From NCBI GenBank assembly GCA_022843825.1, contig JALHMX010000011.1, positions 33,226-97,225 on the forward strand: 64,000 bases of DNA, given 5' to 3'. This DNA is from Pseudobdellovibrionaceae bacterium. GTDB lineage: Bacteria > Bdellovibrionota > Bdellovibrionia > Bdellovibrionales > Bdellovibrionaceae. A program made the translations under genes and the position numbers. Positions 9,071 through 18,582 of the stretch are shown here, piece after piece; within the stretch, counting starts at the first letter, position 1; every line of letters begins with the position of its first letter. A model generated the notes under the pieces. That model searched no databases. It was not told the DNA's origin and saw only the letters and a program-made list of their open reading frames with translations.

Positions 9071-9186
9071 AAACTCATTTCCTATGCTCTTCCACATTGG
9101 ACGATTTTGCCTTTGAAGGGCCCCCTCTGCTTCTCGTAGACTACGAGTCACATCTGAGGACCAGCCCTAAATTTATTTTAATACCC

Positions 9187-9633
9187 TTACAAAACCACCG
9201 TGCTATCGATATTGGTAAAAACATTCTCTTTAAGATTATTTTTATCCATCACCGTTACCACTGTATTATTCTTCACACTGACGATCAGAGCCGAATCATC
9301 CATTAAAACTAATGTATCCTTCGATCCTTTCGCCGCCGCTTTTTGTACGGCTTCATCTAGCTTCTGTAAACGTTCGGGATTGTAACTTATGCCCCGTGTT
9401 TGCATACGCTCGATGGCGTGATTGGAAAACTTTAGTCCTCCACCATTTAAAGCTTCTGTCTGGCCCTTTGAGAGAGCAGGACTTGAAGTCTCTAGTGTAG
9501 ACGATAAAACTTCCTTAAACGACTCTGCACCGTCCTGACTCTTATCCGGCCCTATATCCTTAGGCGCCTTAGGAATCAGATTTTCGATTCGACTCAGTTG
9601 ATTGCTCAAATGGTTGTTTTTTAACTTATCCAT
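9187..9633 (-). CDS. TIGR02530-type flagellar operon protein
   Basis: A small flagellar-operon protein family found between flgD and flgE in many bacteria; its biochemical role is unsettled. The conserved C-terminal half is seen here: LKFSNHAIERMQTRGI, then KAAAKGSKDTLVLMDDSALIVSVKNNTVV, ending VFTNIDSTVVL. The first 60 residues are variable. Its ATG overlaps the flgD stop as TGATG, implying translational coupling. Position and family agree with a role in hook assembly. Confidence 0.85.
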   Translation of the reverse strand: MDKLKNNHLSNQLSRIENLIPKAPKDIGPDKSQDGAESFKEVLSSTLETSSPALSKGQTEALNGGGLKFSNHAIERMQTRGISYNPERLQKLDEAVQKAAAKGSKDTLVLMDDSALIVSVKNNTVVTVMDKNNLKENVFTNIDSTVVL

Positions 9634-10721
9634 CAGAACGCTCCCCGACCCGCATCGTTATCAACATCGGCCGCCGCGACTTGAGCTGATGTGCCTTTGT
9701 TGTCTAAGGATTTGCTCGCTTCCTGAGTCAATTTTTCCATTAGACCTTGAGACATACCTACATCTGCTAAAACATCACCGGTCGACGCTGCTATCGCTTT
9801 TTTCTGCGCTGCAGTCTTCGCTTCTTCCTTAATATCATTTTTTCTTGGAGTGGTCCCATTTTTCAAGTCAAGTTCAGTAACATCCTTTGCATTCTGGTCG
9901 TTACTCTTAAGACCTGGGTCTGAAAACTGACGTATGTCCCTAAGACGAACGGTCTGTTTTCCAACTTGCAGTACTGGGCCTTCGCTAGAAAAACTCATGC
10001 CTGTGATAATTCCATCAAATTCTGTTTTCACTTGAACTTTCTTGCCTTGAGAATCTAGTGCTTCCGTTTGGAAAAAATATTCGCCAGCAGGAGCCTTACG
10101 ACCATCTTGCATTTCACCATTCCACATCACTTTATTATCACCTGCTTTTAGTTCGTTGAATTTGTATTCCCGAACGACATCACCTTTATTATTCATCACT
10201 TTGACTTCGGCAGTTTTTATATCTTGCGGAAGTTTAAACATAAACTGATGTTCTTTATCTGTAGATTGTCGAGTCACTCGAGCAGCATCGCCTGAGACTT
10301 GTTTGCCAATCAGGTTTAAAGCTTGAAATTGCTCTACAGGTTTTCCGCCATTTTTCATTTCAGTCAATGTGGAATTAACATTCGACATCTGCTCTAAAGT
10401 TGAAAACTGCGCTAACTGTGCAGCCATTTCGTGATTCTTCAAAGGATTGGTTGGATCTTGATGTTTTAGTTGGGCCAACATCAGTTTAAAAAAGGCATCC
10501 TTATCCATCTCCTTGTCACCTGTACCGCGAACTTTTTTTGAAGGATCAACATAACCCGGATCACTGACTTTATTCAGCACCTCACCTAAATTTTCTGCAC
10601 CTAAAGCTTTTTTCTGCTCGTCAGTTAACTTGGCTTGATTCTGATCTAACTTCAGATCAGATCCTGCATTTGCAGAATCTGTCCATGTTTTCGTTCCTAT
10701 ATTAGTACTTATTACCGACAT
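9633..10721 (-). CDS. flgD: Flagellar hook assembly protein FlgD (basal-body rod modification)
   Basis: Hook-cap scaffold needed for FlgE polymerisation. The FlgD N-terminal region includes DAFFKLMLAQLKHQDPTNPLKNHEMAAQLAQFSTLEQM, a strong family signature, followed by the FlgD Ig-like/TUDOR region with VMWNGEMQDGRKAPAGEYFF. At 362 residues it is longer than the roughly 220 of E. coli, with an added charged C-terminal tail of about 90 residues rich in Lys, Asp and Ala. The start at 10721 has AAGGA seven bases upstream; the longer frame to 10742 lacks this. Confidence 0.9.
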   Translation of the reverse strand: MSVISTNIGTKTWTDSANAGSDLKLDQNQAKLTDEQKKALGAENLGEVLNKVSDPGYVDPSKKVRGTGDKEMDKDAFFKLMLAQLKHQDPTNPLKNHEMAAQLAQFSTLEQMSNVNSTLTEMKNGGKPVEQFQALNLIGKQVSGDAARVTRQSTDKEHQFMFKLPQDIKTAEVKVMNNKGDVVREYKFNELKAGDNKVMWNGEMQDGRKAPAGEYFFQTEALDSQGKKVQVKTEFDGIITGMSFSSEGPVLQVGKQTVRLRDIRQFSDPGLKSNDQNAKDVTELDLKNGTTPRKNDIKEEAKTAAQKKAIAASTGDVLADVGMSQGLMEKLTQEASKSLDNKGTSAQVAAADVDNDAGRGAF

Positions 10722-10738
10722 AATTACATCCTTTCGAC

Positions 10739-12208
10739 TCAAGCCACTGCATTTAATGTTTGCGCCTTGTTAGCTTGGTATACACGATGAGCCACTGCTT
10801 TTCTAATTTCTGACTGAGCTATCGGAACCGCTTGCGACATCTCGTGATTAAATCTCTGAGATGCTTCTTGGTTCTGCTGTCGGTTTTGATGAGATTGGTT
10901 TGCAAAACTATTTGCACCGCTATCAGCAAACTGACGAGAGTCAGAAAAATTTTGTGAATCGTTAGCTTTATGCATAGATTCCACAGTTGCCACCTTACTA
11001 TTTAGTGTAACATGTTCTACACTAATTTGATGCGCAGCCAGACTCGACTTAAGATCAGAAAGATTGTCCTGAATTAGCTTTTGGATATTCTTGTCTTGAG
11101 CATTCAATTCAAGATTCATTTTTCCATTATCAAGCATAACCTTCAAATGGACTTCACCCATACCTTCAGGAGACATTCTTACTGAAACTTCCCCTCCGCC
11201 TTGCTTCACTAAATATTGAGCTTGCTTCAGGATTTCGTTTACATTCGTATCCTGAGTCTCGCTATTTTGTGTTGAGTTCTGAGGAGCTATTGCCGCCTCT
11301 GCAGGGCGTAGAGAAAACTCTTTCAAACCTGGTTGAGGCTGCTGACTAGAAGTCACAGTAGATGCGCTCTCCTTGTCTGAAAAAGAAGTCTGATCGTCCT
11401 GATCTAAACTGCTTTCAGACTGTGAGCTATCCGCTTCCACTGCAGTTGCCAATTTTTGAGAAATTTCAGCACTGACAGCTGTCTCAGCCTTAACTTGCAT
11501 GCTTTTATCCATGAAGTTTTCATCGACAACTAGTTCTTCAGCCGCCGGAGCTTCTGGCTGAGCCATTGCTTCCAGTTTCTGAAACAACTGTTCGCGGTTT
11601 AAAGTCTCAAGCACTTTATTACTGTCAGCTGGCAAACCCTCAGGCATAGCTTGTATCGTCGCGGCTTCAGTTTCTAACTCAAAAGACTGAGGAGCCACTG
11701 CTAACTTTACAGTTTGCATATCACTTGCCTCAGGCATGTCCTGAATAAGTTCCGGCTCCAATACAATAGGTTGTTCCGTTTCTAAGTTGTGACTTAAAAT
11801 TTCGGAATCCACTGTCTGTTCAATAGTCGAAGCAGTTAAAGTCGGTACAAAACTTGTTTTTTCAAGACCATCCAGATTTTCTTCAGCATCTGGGGTTTTA
11901 ATTACACTCTCGATTGAGGCCATGCTCATTAAAACCATCTCATCTTCTAACTTGTTTCTAGCCTTCTTTTTTTCTCCTTCTTTCGATTCTTCAGCTTCTT
12001 CTCGTTTTTTTGGTTTTTCTGTCTCCGACCTGGGCTCATCCTGCGCTCTCTTTTTACTTCCCCCAAGCGCTTGGTCATCTCTGTCCTTGAGCCGATCTAA
12101 GTAACTTTCAAAATCAGACTTTTTGTCTTTAAAATCTACAGTTACTTTTTCAGAAAAACTACTTAGTTCATTCCGTGGGGGGATGACACCAATAGTTTTA
12201 TCAATCAC
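10739..12208 (-). CDS. fliK: Flagellar hook-length control protein FliK
   Basis: A molecular ruler that switches export from hook to filament substrates. The N-terminal two thirds is low-complexity, rich in Glu, Gln and Ser, as is usual for FliK; the C-terminal Flg_hook domain is recognisable at GGGEVSVRMSPEGMGEVHLKV and the following DKNIQKLIQDNLSDLKSSL. I place the start at GTG 12208: AGGAGG is 3 bases upstream and GTGATTGA overlaps the motE stop by 8 bases. The longer open frame to 12265 would overlap motE by 65 bases. About 489 residues. Confidence 0.85.
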   Translation of the reverse strand: MIDKTIGVIPPRNELSSFSEKVTVDFKDKKSDFESYLDRLKDRDDQALGGSKKRAQDEPRSETEKPKKREEAEESKEGEKKKARNKLEDEMVLMSMASIESVIKTPDAEENLDGLEKTSFVPTLTASTIEQTVDSEILSHNLETEQPIVLEPELIQDMPEASDMQTVKLAVAPQSFELETEAATIQAMPEGLPADSNKVLETLNREQLFQKLEAMAQPEAPAAEELVVDENFMDKSMQVKAETAVSAEISQKLATAVEADSSQSESSLDQDDQTSFSDKESASTVTSSQQPQPGLKEFSLRPAEAAIAPQNSTQNSETQDTNVNEILKQAQYLVKQGGGEVSVRMSPEGMGEVHLKVMLDNGKMNLELNAQDKNIQKLIQDNLSDLKSSLAAHQISVEHVTLNSKVATVESMHKANDSQNFSDSRQFADSGANSFANQSHQNRQQNQEASQRFNHEMSQAVPIAQSEIRKAVAHRVYQANKAQTLNAVA

Positions 12209-12956
12209 TTTCCTCCTTTGTTGTTGTTTGTTGAGCTGGCGTTCTATACCCAGCATAACGTTCACTAAAAATTTGTGCTTTATCTGTTTTAATTAAATTA
12301 AGAATATCTGCAGCATTTTTTCTTTTCATTTTACTTAAAATTTCTATGACTAAGTCTTCATCCATAGATTCAAAAACCTTGGCCGCCTGATTTGGCTTCA
12401 TGTTAGAATAAACCTGAACAAGTGTATCAATTTTTTGAGCGTCTGAAGAAATTCGCTCTTTTAACATGCTCGAAATTTTTTCGCGTGATTCTTCAAGCTC
12501 TTTTAGCTTGGCCTCAACTTCGGATTTTTGCTTGCTGATTTCTGCTGATCGCTTATTTAACTCTTCTTCGCGCGCATCAAGCTCTTTTTTTCTTTCTGCT
12601 AGTTTGAATAAATAGTCAGCGTTGTCTTCAGTTTTTATTTCGACGACCGGAGTTTTTTCCTCAGCTGGTTTATTAACTTCAGTCGTGACAGTTTGTGCCT
12701 CTGCAGCGCCTAAGCCTATTTCGATTTTACTCATGTAACTTTCAATGCTATCAAATTTTTCAATTAAGACGAACACGGCCACCAAACACATTCCAAAAAC
12801 AACCATCGAAAGAACGGGAAAAGATTTTTTATTTTTCTTTTTTTCTTCACGCCTTTTAAATTGAGACTGTTGAATTTTTAATGAAATCGGTTCAGTCGAA
12901 TCATTATTCGCATTTTTTTTAGCTTTAACAAAAAACTGATCGTAGCCTGATTTCAT
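12201..12956 (-). CDS. motE: MotE-like protein (MgtE N-terminal domain, flagellar motor chaperone family)
   Basis: The 251-residue protein has a cytoplasmic basic head, one membrane segment at about residues 45-64 (FPVLSMVVFGMCLVAVFVLI), a long coiled coil rich in Glu and Lys (about 115-175), then an MgtE-N-like domain: MKPNQAAKVFESMDEDLVIEILSKMKRKNAADIL. This architecture matches MotE, which assists the stator protein MotC or MotB in other bacteria. It sits between fliJ and fliK, the usual place for this family, and its stop overlaps the fliK start. Confidence 0.8.
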   Translation of the reverse strand: MKSGYDQFFVKAKKNANNDSTEPISLKIQQSQFKRREEKKKNKKSFPVLSMVVFGMCLVAVFVLIEKFDSIESYMSKIEIGLGAAEAQTVTTEVNKPAEEKTPVVEIKTEDNADYLFKLAERKKELDAREEELNKRSAEISKQKSEVEAKLKELEESREKISSMLKERISSDAQKIDTLVQVYSNMKPNQAAKVFESMDEDLVIEILSKMKRKNAADILNLIKTDKAQIFSERYAGYRTPAQQTTTKEESD

Positions 12957-12968
12957 TAAATAATATTC

Positions 12969-13418
12969 CTATCTGTTTTGATCTCGAGTACCTTTAATAG
13001 TACCTATCTCATCAAGTTCTTTTTGTTCGCTATCCATAGCTTCTTTAAGAAAAGCTGCCTTTTGCTTTTCTTTAAGCTTCTCTACCATTCTAGCCTCAGT
13101 TAAGGCTTTCAGCAAAATTTGCCTAAGCACCTCGACTTCTTTTTCAAGTTCGCTTAGACGTTTGTTTTGCTTTTCTATGCGGAGGTCTTGTCCAGTTAGA
13201 AAGGCATTCTTCATATTCACATCATTTTGCCAATCTGAACTAGACTGCACCTGGCTATGAAGATCTGTCTTAACTTGCTCTTTAAGCACTATCATTTCAT
13301 CACGTTTTTGTGCTTCTAAGTCATATTCATTCTTTTTTTCTAAAAATCGGCGCCGCTCTATATCGGCTTGGATGTGACGCTGTGTAAGCAGTTTTTCTAG
13401 TGGAAACTTAAATTTCAT
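12969..13418 (-). CDS. fliJ: Flagellar export protein FliJ
   Basis: Small coiled-coil protein of the flagellar type III export ATPase complex, acting as the central stalk under the FliI hexamer. The sequence (149 residues) opens MKFKFPLEKLLTQRHIQ, a typical FliJ N-terminus, and is almost wholly heptad-like and charged. It begins three bases after the fliI stop and precedes motE. Identification rests on length, coiled coil and position as much as on residue conservation. Confidence 0.85.
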   Translation of the reverse strand: MKFKFPLEKLLTQRHIQADIERRRFLEKKNEYDLEAQKRDEMIVLKEQVKTDLHSQVQSSSDWQNDVNMKNAFLTGQDLRIEKQNKRLSELEKEVEVLRQILLKALTEARMVEKLKEKQKAAFLKEAMDSEQKELDEIGTIKGTRDQNR

Positions 13419-13421
13419 AAA

Positions 13422-14747
13422 CTATCCCAAGATTGTTGAGAGTCGTTTAATGCACGTGTTCATATCTGATTGGTCTTCTGTGCTTTGCTTTAAAAACTCA
13501 TTGATAGCATCTATATACTTAATAGATCGATCTATTTTTGGATTTGCACCCGCTTTATACGCACCGATATTAATAAGATCTTCAGCATCCTTATATGTTG
13601 CTAAAATTTCTCTTAGTTTCAAATTTAGTTTTCGATGATCTTCATTGGTTACAGAGCTCATGACACGACTGGTACTCTGAAGCACGTCGATTGCCGGGTA
13701 ATGACCCTTGTGAGCTAACTCCCGCGACAAGACAATATGACCATCAACAATAGAGCGCACTGTATCACCTATTGGATCATTCATGTCATCGCCTTCAACC
13801 AAAGTTGTATAGAAGCCAGTGATTGATCCACCATTTTCAAAATTTCCTGCTCGCTCTAAAAGTTTTGGCAAAGTTGAAAACACGCTAGGAGTATAACCCC
13901 TTGAAGTTGGGGGCTCTCCGATAGATAGTCCGATCTCACGCAAGGCCATCGCAAAACGCGTAACAGAGTCCATGACCAGTAAAACACTTTTGCCTTGTCC
14001 AGAAAAATATTCAGCTACTGCAGTAGCAACATAAGCGCCGCGCATACGTAGCAAAGGGCTTTGATCGCTTGTTACACAAACGACAACTGTCTTCTTCATA
14101 CCCTCAGGTCCCAATTCATTTTCAATAAATTCCCGAACCTCACGACCGCGCTCACCGATCAGCGCAATCACATTGACGTCGGCCTCAGTTTGTCGGGCCA
14201 TCATACTCATCAGAACTGACTTACCCACTCCAGATCCAGCCATAATGGCAATCCTCTGCCCGCGCCCTGCTGTAGCGGTAGCGTTGATAGCTCTGACTCC
14301 AACATCTAAAGATTTCCTAATTGGTACCCGGTGTAATGGATTTATCACCTCAGCGTACAAAGGCATTTCATCGTACTCTTCTAGTGCAGGTCCGCTATCA
14401 ATCGGCAAACCCAACCCATCAATTGATCGACCGAGTAAATCATCACTTACCTTTACGGTCGCTATTGATTTATGAAGTGTTATTCGACAACCTAAAGACA
14501 CACCACGCATGTCATTTAAGGCCATCATCAAGACAAGTTTATCTTTAAATCCTACGACTTCTGCTAATAGTTCTTTAGACGTTATAGGTGATTGAATCGA
14601 ACAAATACTTCCTACGCTGGCGCCAGGCAAATAGCCTTTAATGAGTAGACCCGTGACCTCAATCACTTTGCCGCTATCCTGAGTAAGATGCGTTTGATCT
14701 ACTATGTTGAGGTACTTTTCTAGATTCAAAGCATAGTTTGAATTCAT
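13422..14747 (-). CDS. fliI: Flagellum-specific ATP synthase FliI
   Basis: ATPase of the flagellar type III export apparatus. Walker A is seen as MAGSGVGKSVLM, with the conserved GERGREVREFIE following and Walker B VLLVMDSVTRFAMA; then SVFSTLPKLLERAG and ITGFYTTLVEGDDMNDPI, all typical of FliI/F1-beta-like proteins. At 441 residues it has the normal length. The start ATG is one base after the fliH stop; fliH-fliI-fliJ are tightly packed, in keeping with their joint complex. Confidence 0.95.
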   Translation of the reverse strand: MNSNYALNLEKYLNIVDQTHLTQDSGKVIEVTGLLIKGYLPGASVGSICSIQSPITSKELLAEVVGFKDKLVLMMALNDMRGVSLGCRITLHKSIATVKVSDDLLGRSIDGLGLPIDSGPALEEYDEMPLYAEVINPLHRVPIRKSLDVGVRAINATATAGRGQRIAIMAGSGVGKSVLMSMMARQTEADVNVIALIGERGREVREFIENELGPEGMKKTVVVCVTSDQSPLLRMRGAYVATAVAEYFSGQGKSVLLVMDSVTRFAMALREIGLSIGEPPTSRGYTPSVFSTLPKLLERAGNFENGGSITGFYTTLVEGDDMNDPIGDTVRSIVDGHIVLSRELAHKGHYPAIDVLQSTSRVMSSVTNEDHRKLNLKLREILATYKDAEDLINIGAYKAGANPKIDRSIKYIDAINEFLKQSTEDQSDMNTCIKRLSTILG

Positions 14748-14748
14748 G

Positions 14749-15534
14749 CTAGCCTGCTATTTTTTTTATTTTAGGCAACGACTGTTGTAGCTCTGTCCAA
14801 ATCTTATCTATTCGAGTTTCAATTTGTGCATCAATTACGCCATAATTAGTTTCAACGATACAGCCACCTGCAGTTACAACTTCTGAGGGCTCAAGCTTTA
14901 CGTTTTTAAGAAAATCAAAATCACGATTAGCTAAATTTTTAAGGTTTTCGATGAAATCGACTTGCACTTGTGAAACAAGGACTGTGATTTCTTCATCCGT
15001 TTGAGCCATTTCCACTGTTTTCTTAATGACAGGCAAAACTAGGTCAGGGTTGTCTTCGATGTGAGAGTAAGCAATTTTTCGTGCAATATGAAAAACTGAG
15101 GAAACGATATGCGCCTCATTTTGATGAACTAAATCTTCTTTGATATTTTGAATTGAGCTCACTAATGTTTGAAAGTCATCTATAGCCTGATTAATTTCCT
15201 TAAGTCTTTGCTCTGCGGCGGATTTAAACCCATCTTTTAATCCCTCTTGATAGGCTTCGTCATAAGCTTTAACTTTTATAGCCTCAAGCTGCTCTGCTAC
15301 TTTTCGATCGACAATATCCTGCTCATTTTTTTTCTCAATACTTTCCACGCCAGTTACTTTTTTTGCCACGTCATTCATTACAAAATGAGAGCCTCGCTTC
15401 TTGCCTTCCATGTATGAAGCGTTAGACTCACTTTGACTTAACGTAAAAGCACGTGGCTTAAACTCAGTAACCTTTTCTGGTTGCTGCTCATCAGCGCTTT
15501 TTTTGTTGTGATCGGAAATACTAGACCATGGCAT
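14749..15534 (-). CDS. fliH: Flagellar assembly protein FliH
   Basis: Negative regulator and membrane tether of FliI. The middle of the protein carries the coiled coil KVAEQLEAIKVKAYDEAYQEG, with the alanine/glycine heptads typical of FliH, and the C-terminal half resembles the V-ATPase E-subunit-like domain (IARKIAYSHIEDNPDLVLPVIKKTV, and PSEVVTAGGCIVETNYGVIDAQI). Its start overlaps the end of fliG by 14 bases. 261 residues, as expected. Confidence 0.88.
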   Translation of the reverse strand: MPWSSISDHNKKSADEQQPEKVTEFKPRAFTLSQSESNASYMEGKKRGSHFVMNDVAKKVTGVESIEKKNEQDIVDRKVAEQLEAIKVKAYDEAYQEGLKDGFKSAAEQRLKEINQAIDDFQTLVSSIQNIKEDLVHQNEAHIVSSVFHIARKIAYSHIEDNPDLVLPVIKKTVEMAQTDEEITVLVSQVQVDFIENLKNLANRDFDFLKNVKLEPSEVVTAGGCIVETNYGVIDAQIETRIDKIWTELQQSLPKIKKIAG

Positions 15535-16558
15535 CTTCTGAACCGCCTCTTGTAATCATAATTTTGCCTTCAGCCTCTAAGCGACGTGCGACATTAACGA
15601 TTTCCTGCTGAGCTCCTTCAACATCGGATAACCGAGCTGGCCCCATATTTGATAAGTCCTCTTTCAACATATCAGCCGCACGTGTCGACAAGTTTTTAAA
15701 GATTTTGGCTTTAACTTCATCACTGGCCGTTTTTAAAGCCAACAGTAATCTGTCATTAGGAACTTCCTTAAGTAAAACTTGAATTCCTCGATCGTCGATT
15801 TTTGCGATGTCCTCGAAAACAAACATCAGTTTTCTAATCTCTTCAGCCAATAATGGATCTTTTTCTTCCAAACGAGACATAATCGACTGTTCAGTGTTTT
15901 TATCCATAATATTCAACATCTCCGCTACGGGCTGAACCCCACCAAGAACTGCGTGTTCAATTGCATGTGTATTGGCTAACTGTTCTTTTAAAACTTTATC
16001 AATATCGGCAATCAATTCCGGGTCAACATTATCCAAGTTCGCCATTCGCATAACAACTTCTGCCTGTAAGTTTTCAGGCAATTTTCGTAGTACGTCGCCT
16101 TTTTTTTCTGGATCTAAGTGGGCTAAAATAACAGCCACTGTCTGCGGGTGCTCATGGATCAAAAATGTTGATAGTGCTTTTGCATCAACCATTTCAAGAG
16201 ATTCTAATGTTCGTCCTGAAACTGAATTAATATTTAATCCACCTAAAATTTCGCGCGCGCGCTCTTCTCCTAAAGCGTCTACTATGGACTCTTTACTTGA
16301 CGTTTTTTCAGAAAAAATAAAATCCTCTGATTCATTAATTTTTTCATAAAACTCTTCTAGTACTCTTTTAGTGACATGCACAGGAACGATTTTAAACTTC
16401 GACATCAAATGTATAAGCTTTCGGATATCTCCATCATCCATTTTACCTAGTAATACTTTAACTGCGTCTCGCCCTAAGAAGTTCACAAGAATCGCGGCTT
16501 TATCGATTCCTCTAAGGGATTCATAATCTACGTTTTCGTATTTTCCATTATTTCTCAT
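15521..16558 (-). CDS. fliG: Flagellar motor switch protein FliG
   Basis: C-ring protein that receives torque from the stator and controls rotation direction. Seen: the middle-domain EHPQT motif (FLIHEHPQTVAVILAHLDPEK), LPENLQAEVVMRMANLDNVDPE, and the C-terminal torque helix FVFEDIAKIDDRGIQVLLKEV with GPARLSDVEGAQQEIVNVARRL. 345 residues is normal. It starts ten bases after fliF, preceded by AGGTGA, and overlaps fliH downstream. Confidence 0.95.
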   Translation of the reverse strand: MRNNGKYENVDYESLRGIDKAAILVNFLGRDAVKVLLGKMDDGDIRKLIHLMSKFKIVPVHVTKRVLEEFYEKINESEDFIFSEKTSSKESIVDALGEERAREILGGLNINSVSGRTLESLEMVDAKALSTFLIHEHPQTVAVILAHLDPEKKGDVLRKLPENLQAEVVMRMANLDNVDPELIADIDKVLKEQLANTHAIEHAVLGGVQPVAEMLNIMDKNTEQSIMSRLEEKDPLLAEEIRKLMFVFEDIAKIDDRGIQVLLKEVPNDRLLLALKTASDEVKAKIFKNLSTRAADMLKEDLSNMGPARLSDVEGAQQEIVNVARRLEAEGKIMITRGGSEDAMV

Positions 16559-16568
16559 ATCATTTCAC

Positions 16569-18230
16569 CTATGCGCCAATGTTATCTTTTTTAGATACCC
16601 AAGCATTAATAGCACTTGAGGCTTTTTCTTCATCTTTAGAAATTAAAGCTAAAATTCTTTCTTTTAGTAATTCACTTTCAGCTTTTTCAGGCTCCACTGA
16701 CTCTTGCAATATAGGCAAAATATTTCCTAAGCCTGGTAAGCTATTATCAACAGACTGAAGCTCTTCCAGCTCTTCAATCGTACGAGGCAACATTTCCTCC
16801 ACTGAGTCTGACACTGTATCAGTAATCCATTGCATAAAGGGCCTAACAACCATGAAGAACAATAAAATTAATGAAAATCCTAACAGTCCCCATTTAAATA
16901 ACGATTGAATAAGTTGTTTTTTTTCTAAATTAGTCAGAAGCTTTTCGCTTTCGCCGAAATCTTCTGCTTGAAACTGAATAGACTCGATTTTTACAGAGTC
17001 TCCGCGTGTCCCCACAAAACCAATAGCATTTTTAACTAATGATTCATATTTTGCAATTTCTTCCAAAGAGCGTGGCTGCCACTTACTTTCAGTTTTTCCA
17101 TCTGCTCCGGTGACTGTAGTTGATAGACCATCGACTAGCACAGCTACACTTATTTTTTCAACGCCGCCAGCTGCCTCTCGCACATTTCGCACGGTCTTAG
17201 GAACTTCGTAATTAATGGTTTTTGTTTCCTGATTGCTGCCTTGAGTAAATCCATTAACTATGGCTGCTCCGTCTCCATCAGGCAAATTGGCCCGAGACCC
17301 CGGTACTCCAGAAGGATTATTGCGAGTGCCATTCGACGATTGCTCATTAGTTGTAATGCTTCGAGTAGCTGTTTTATCTGGGTCTATTATTTCTTCGACC
17401 GCCGTCGTCGTCTTGTGATTAACTGTTGCATCAACACGAGTGACTACACGTCCGCTACCCACAACTTTTGATAAAATGGAATCTATGCGTTGCTCTAAAT
17501 CTTTTTCAATTTGCATTTTTAGTTCTAAAATATCGCTTGTCGCTCCAATAGCGCTATCAGATTTTTTAGAAAGTAGTTTTCCTCGTTCATCCAATACAGT
17601 AACTTTTTCAGGATCTAGGCTTTCAACAGCGTTCGCCACTAAAAATTTAATTCCCTTAACTTGATCAGCAGTAAGTTCTTTTCCTGAGTGCAAGGCCACA
17701 ATAACCGAAGCTGTCGGAGGAGCAGACTCCTCCATAACTGTCTTTTTTTGCGGAAGTGCCAAAATGACTTTTGATTGCTTAACTGCTGTCAAAGTATTAA
17801 TAGCTCTCATTAATTCACCTTGAAGCGCACGCTGATAATTTACTTTTTGCGCATACGAATTAATTCCGAAGTCTTGTTTGTCAAAAAGCTCTAATCCAAT
17901 ACTTCCCATATTTGATGAGCCCAGCTCAGCCATTAATTGCATTTGTGTCGAATGTAAAAAGTTATTCGGAACTAGAATTGTTTTTGAGTCATCTTTAAGC
18001 TGGAAAGGAATGTTTTTAGTTTGAAGTTTATTGATTATCACTGGAACTTGATCTGGTGGAACGTTCGTCAATAGAACTGCATAGTCTTTACCGGAAGCCA
18101 TAAAAACTGCAAACCCAATTGCTACAACAATCGCCAAAGTAGAAACAGTCAACGCCGTTCGCCGAGTGGGTCCTAACGACTTATGAAATTCCTTGAATTG
18201 TAAAATTAAACTACTAAACAAATTCCCCAC
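16569..18230 (-). CDS. fliF: Flagellar MS-ring protein FliF
   Basis: Forms the MS ring in the inner membrane. Two membrane segments are visible, about residues 25-46 and 440-465, enclosing the periplasmic ring-building domains (YAVLLTNVPPDQVPVIINKLQ, then YQRALQGELMRAINTLTAVKQSKVILALP). The C-terminal tail contacts FliG. The first codon is GTG at 18230, two bases after the fliE stop, with AGGTG just upstream. 553 residues, the usual length. Confidence 0.95.
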   Translation of the reverse strand: MGNLFSSLILQFKEFHKSLGPTRRTALTVSTLAIVVAIGFAVFMASGKDYAVLLTNVPPDQVPVIINKLQTKNIPFQLKDDSKTILVPNNFLHSTQMQLMAELGSSNMGSIGLELFDKQDFGINSYAQKVNYQRALQGELMRAINTLTAVKQSKVILALPQKKTVMEESAPPTASVIVALHSGKELTADQVKGIKFLVANAVESLDPEKVTVLDERGKLLSKKSDSAIGATSDILELKMQIEKDLEQRIDSILSKVVGSGRVVTRVDATVNHKTTTAVEEIIDPDKTATRSITTNEQSSNGTRNNPSGVPGSRANLPDGDGAAIVNGFTQGSNQETKTINYEVPKTVRNVREAAGGVEKISVAVLVDGLSTTVTGADGKTESKWQPRSLEEIAKYESLVKNAIGFVGTRGDSVKIESIQFQAEDFGESEKLLTNLEKKQLIQSLFKWGLLGFSLILLFFMVVRPFMQWITDTVSDSVEEMLPRTIEELEELQSVDNSLPGLGNILPILQESVEPEKAESELLKERILALISKDEEKASSAINAWVSKKDNIGA

Positions 18231-18231
18231 G

Positions 18232-18555
18232 CTACACCTGCATTCTCATAATTTCTTGATACGCGTCGATTATCTTGTTTCTTACCTGCACCATAGTACG
18301 CAAGGCTATTTCTGCTTTTTCTGTTGAAATCATCACTGCTGCTACGTCATCAGTTTTTCCTGTGGCCAGCTGTTGAATTTTATGATCAGAGTCTAATTGT
18401 AACTCATTCACTTTAGAGATGGTGTCTTTGAGTGTATCTGCAAATGTTTTCTGCCCCTCGCCGACACCATTACCCGACGGTAGCGCGTCAGAATTTGATA
18501 GACTTCCAGCGTTTTCAATAAAACGATTTGCATTTGAGATTCTTAAACCATCCAT
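18232..18555 (-). CDS. fliE: Flagellar hook-basal body protein FliE
   Basis: Junction protein between the MS ring and the proximal rod. The 107-residue length is characteristic, as is the C-terminal region VAAVMISTEKAEIALRTMVQVRNKIIDAYQEIMRMQV, which gives the call. The N-terminal half is variable. The start is preceded by AGAGGAG. Lies between flgC and fliF, the conserved order. Confidence 0.92.
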   Translation of the reverse strand: MDGLRISNANRFIENAGSLSNSDALPSGNGVGEGQKTFADTLKDTISKVNELQLDSDHKIQQLATGKTDDVAAVMISTEKAEIALRTMVQVRNKIIDAYQEIMRMQV

Positions 18556-18582
18556 GGTATAAACTCCTCTTGGTTATATTTA

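Noticed and set aside
12209..12265. Longer N-terminus for FliK
   Set aside because: It would overlap motE by 65 bases, while GTG 12208 has AGGAGG and a short overlap.
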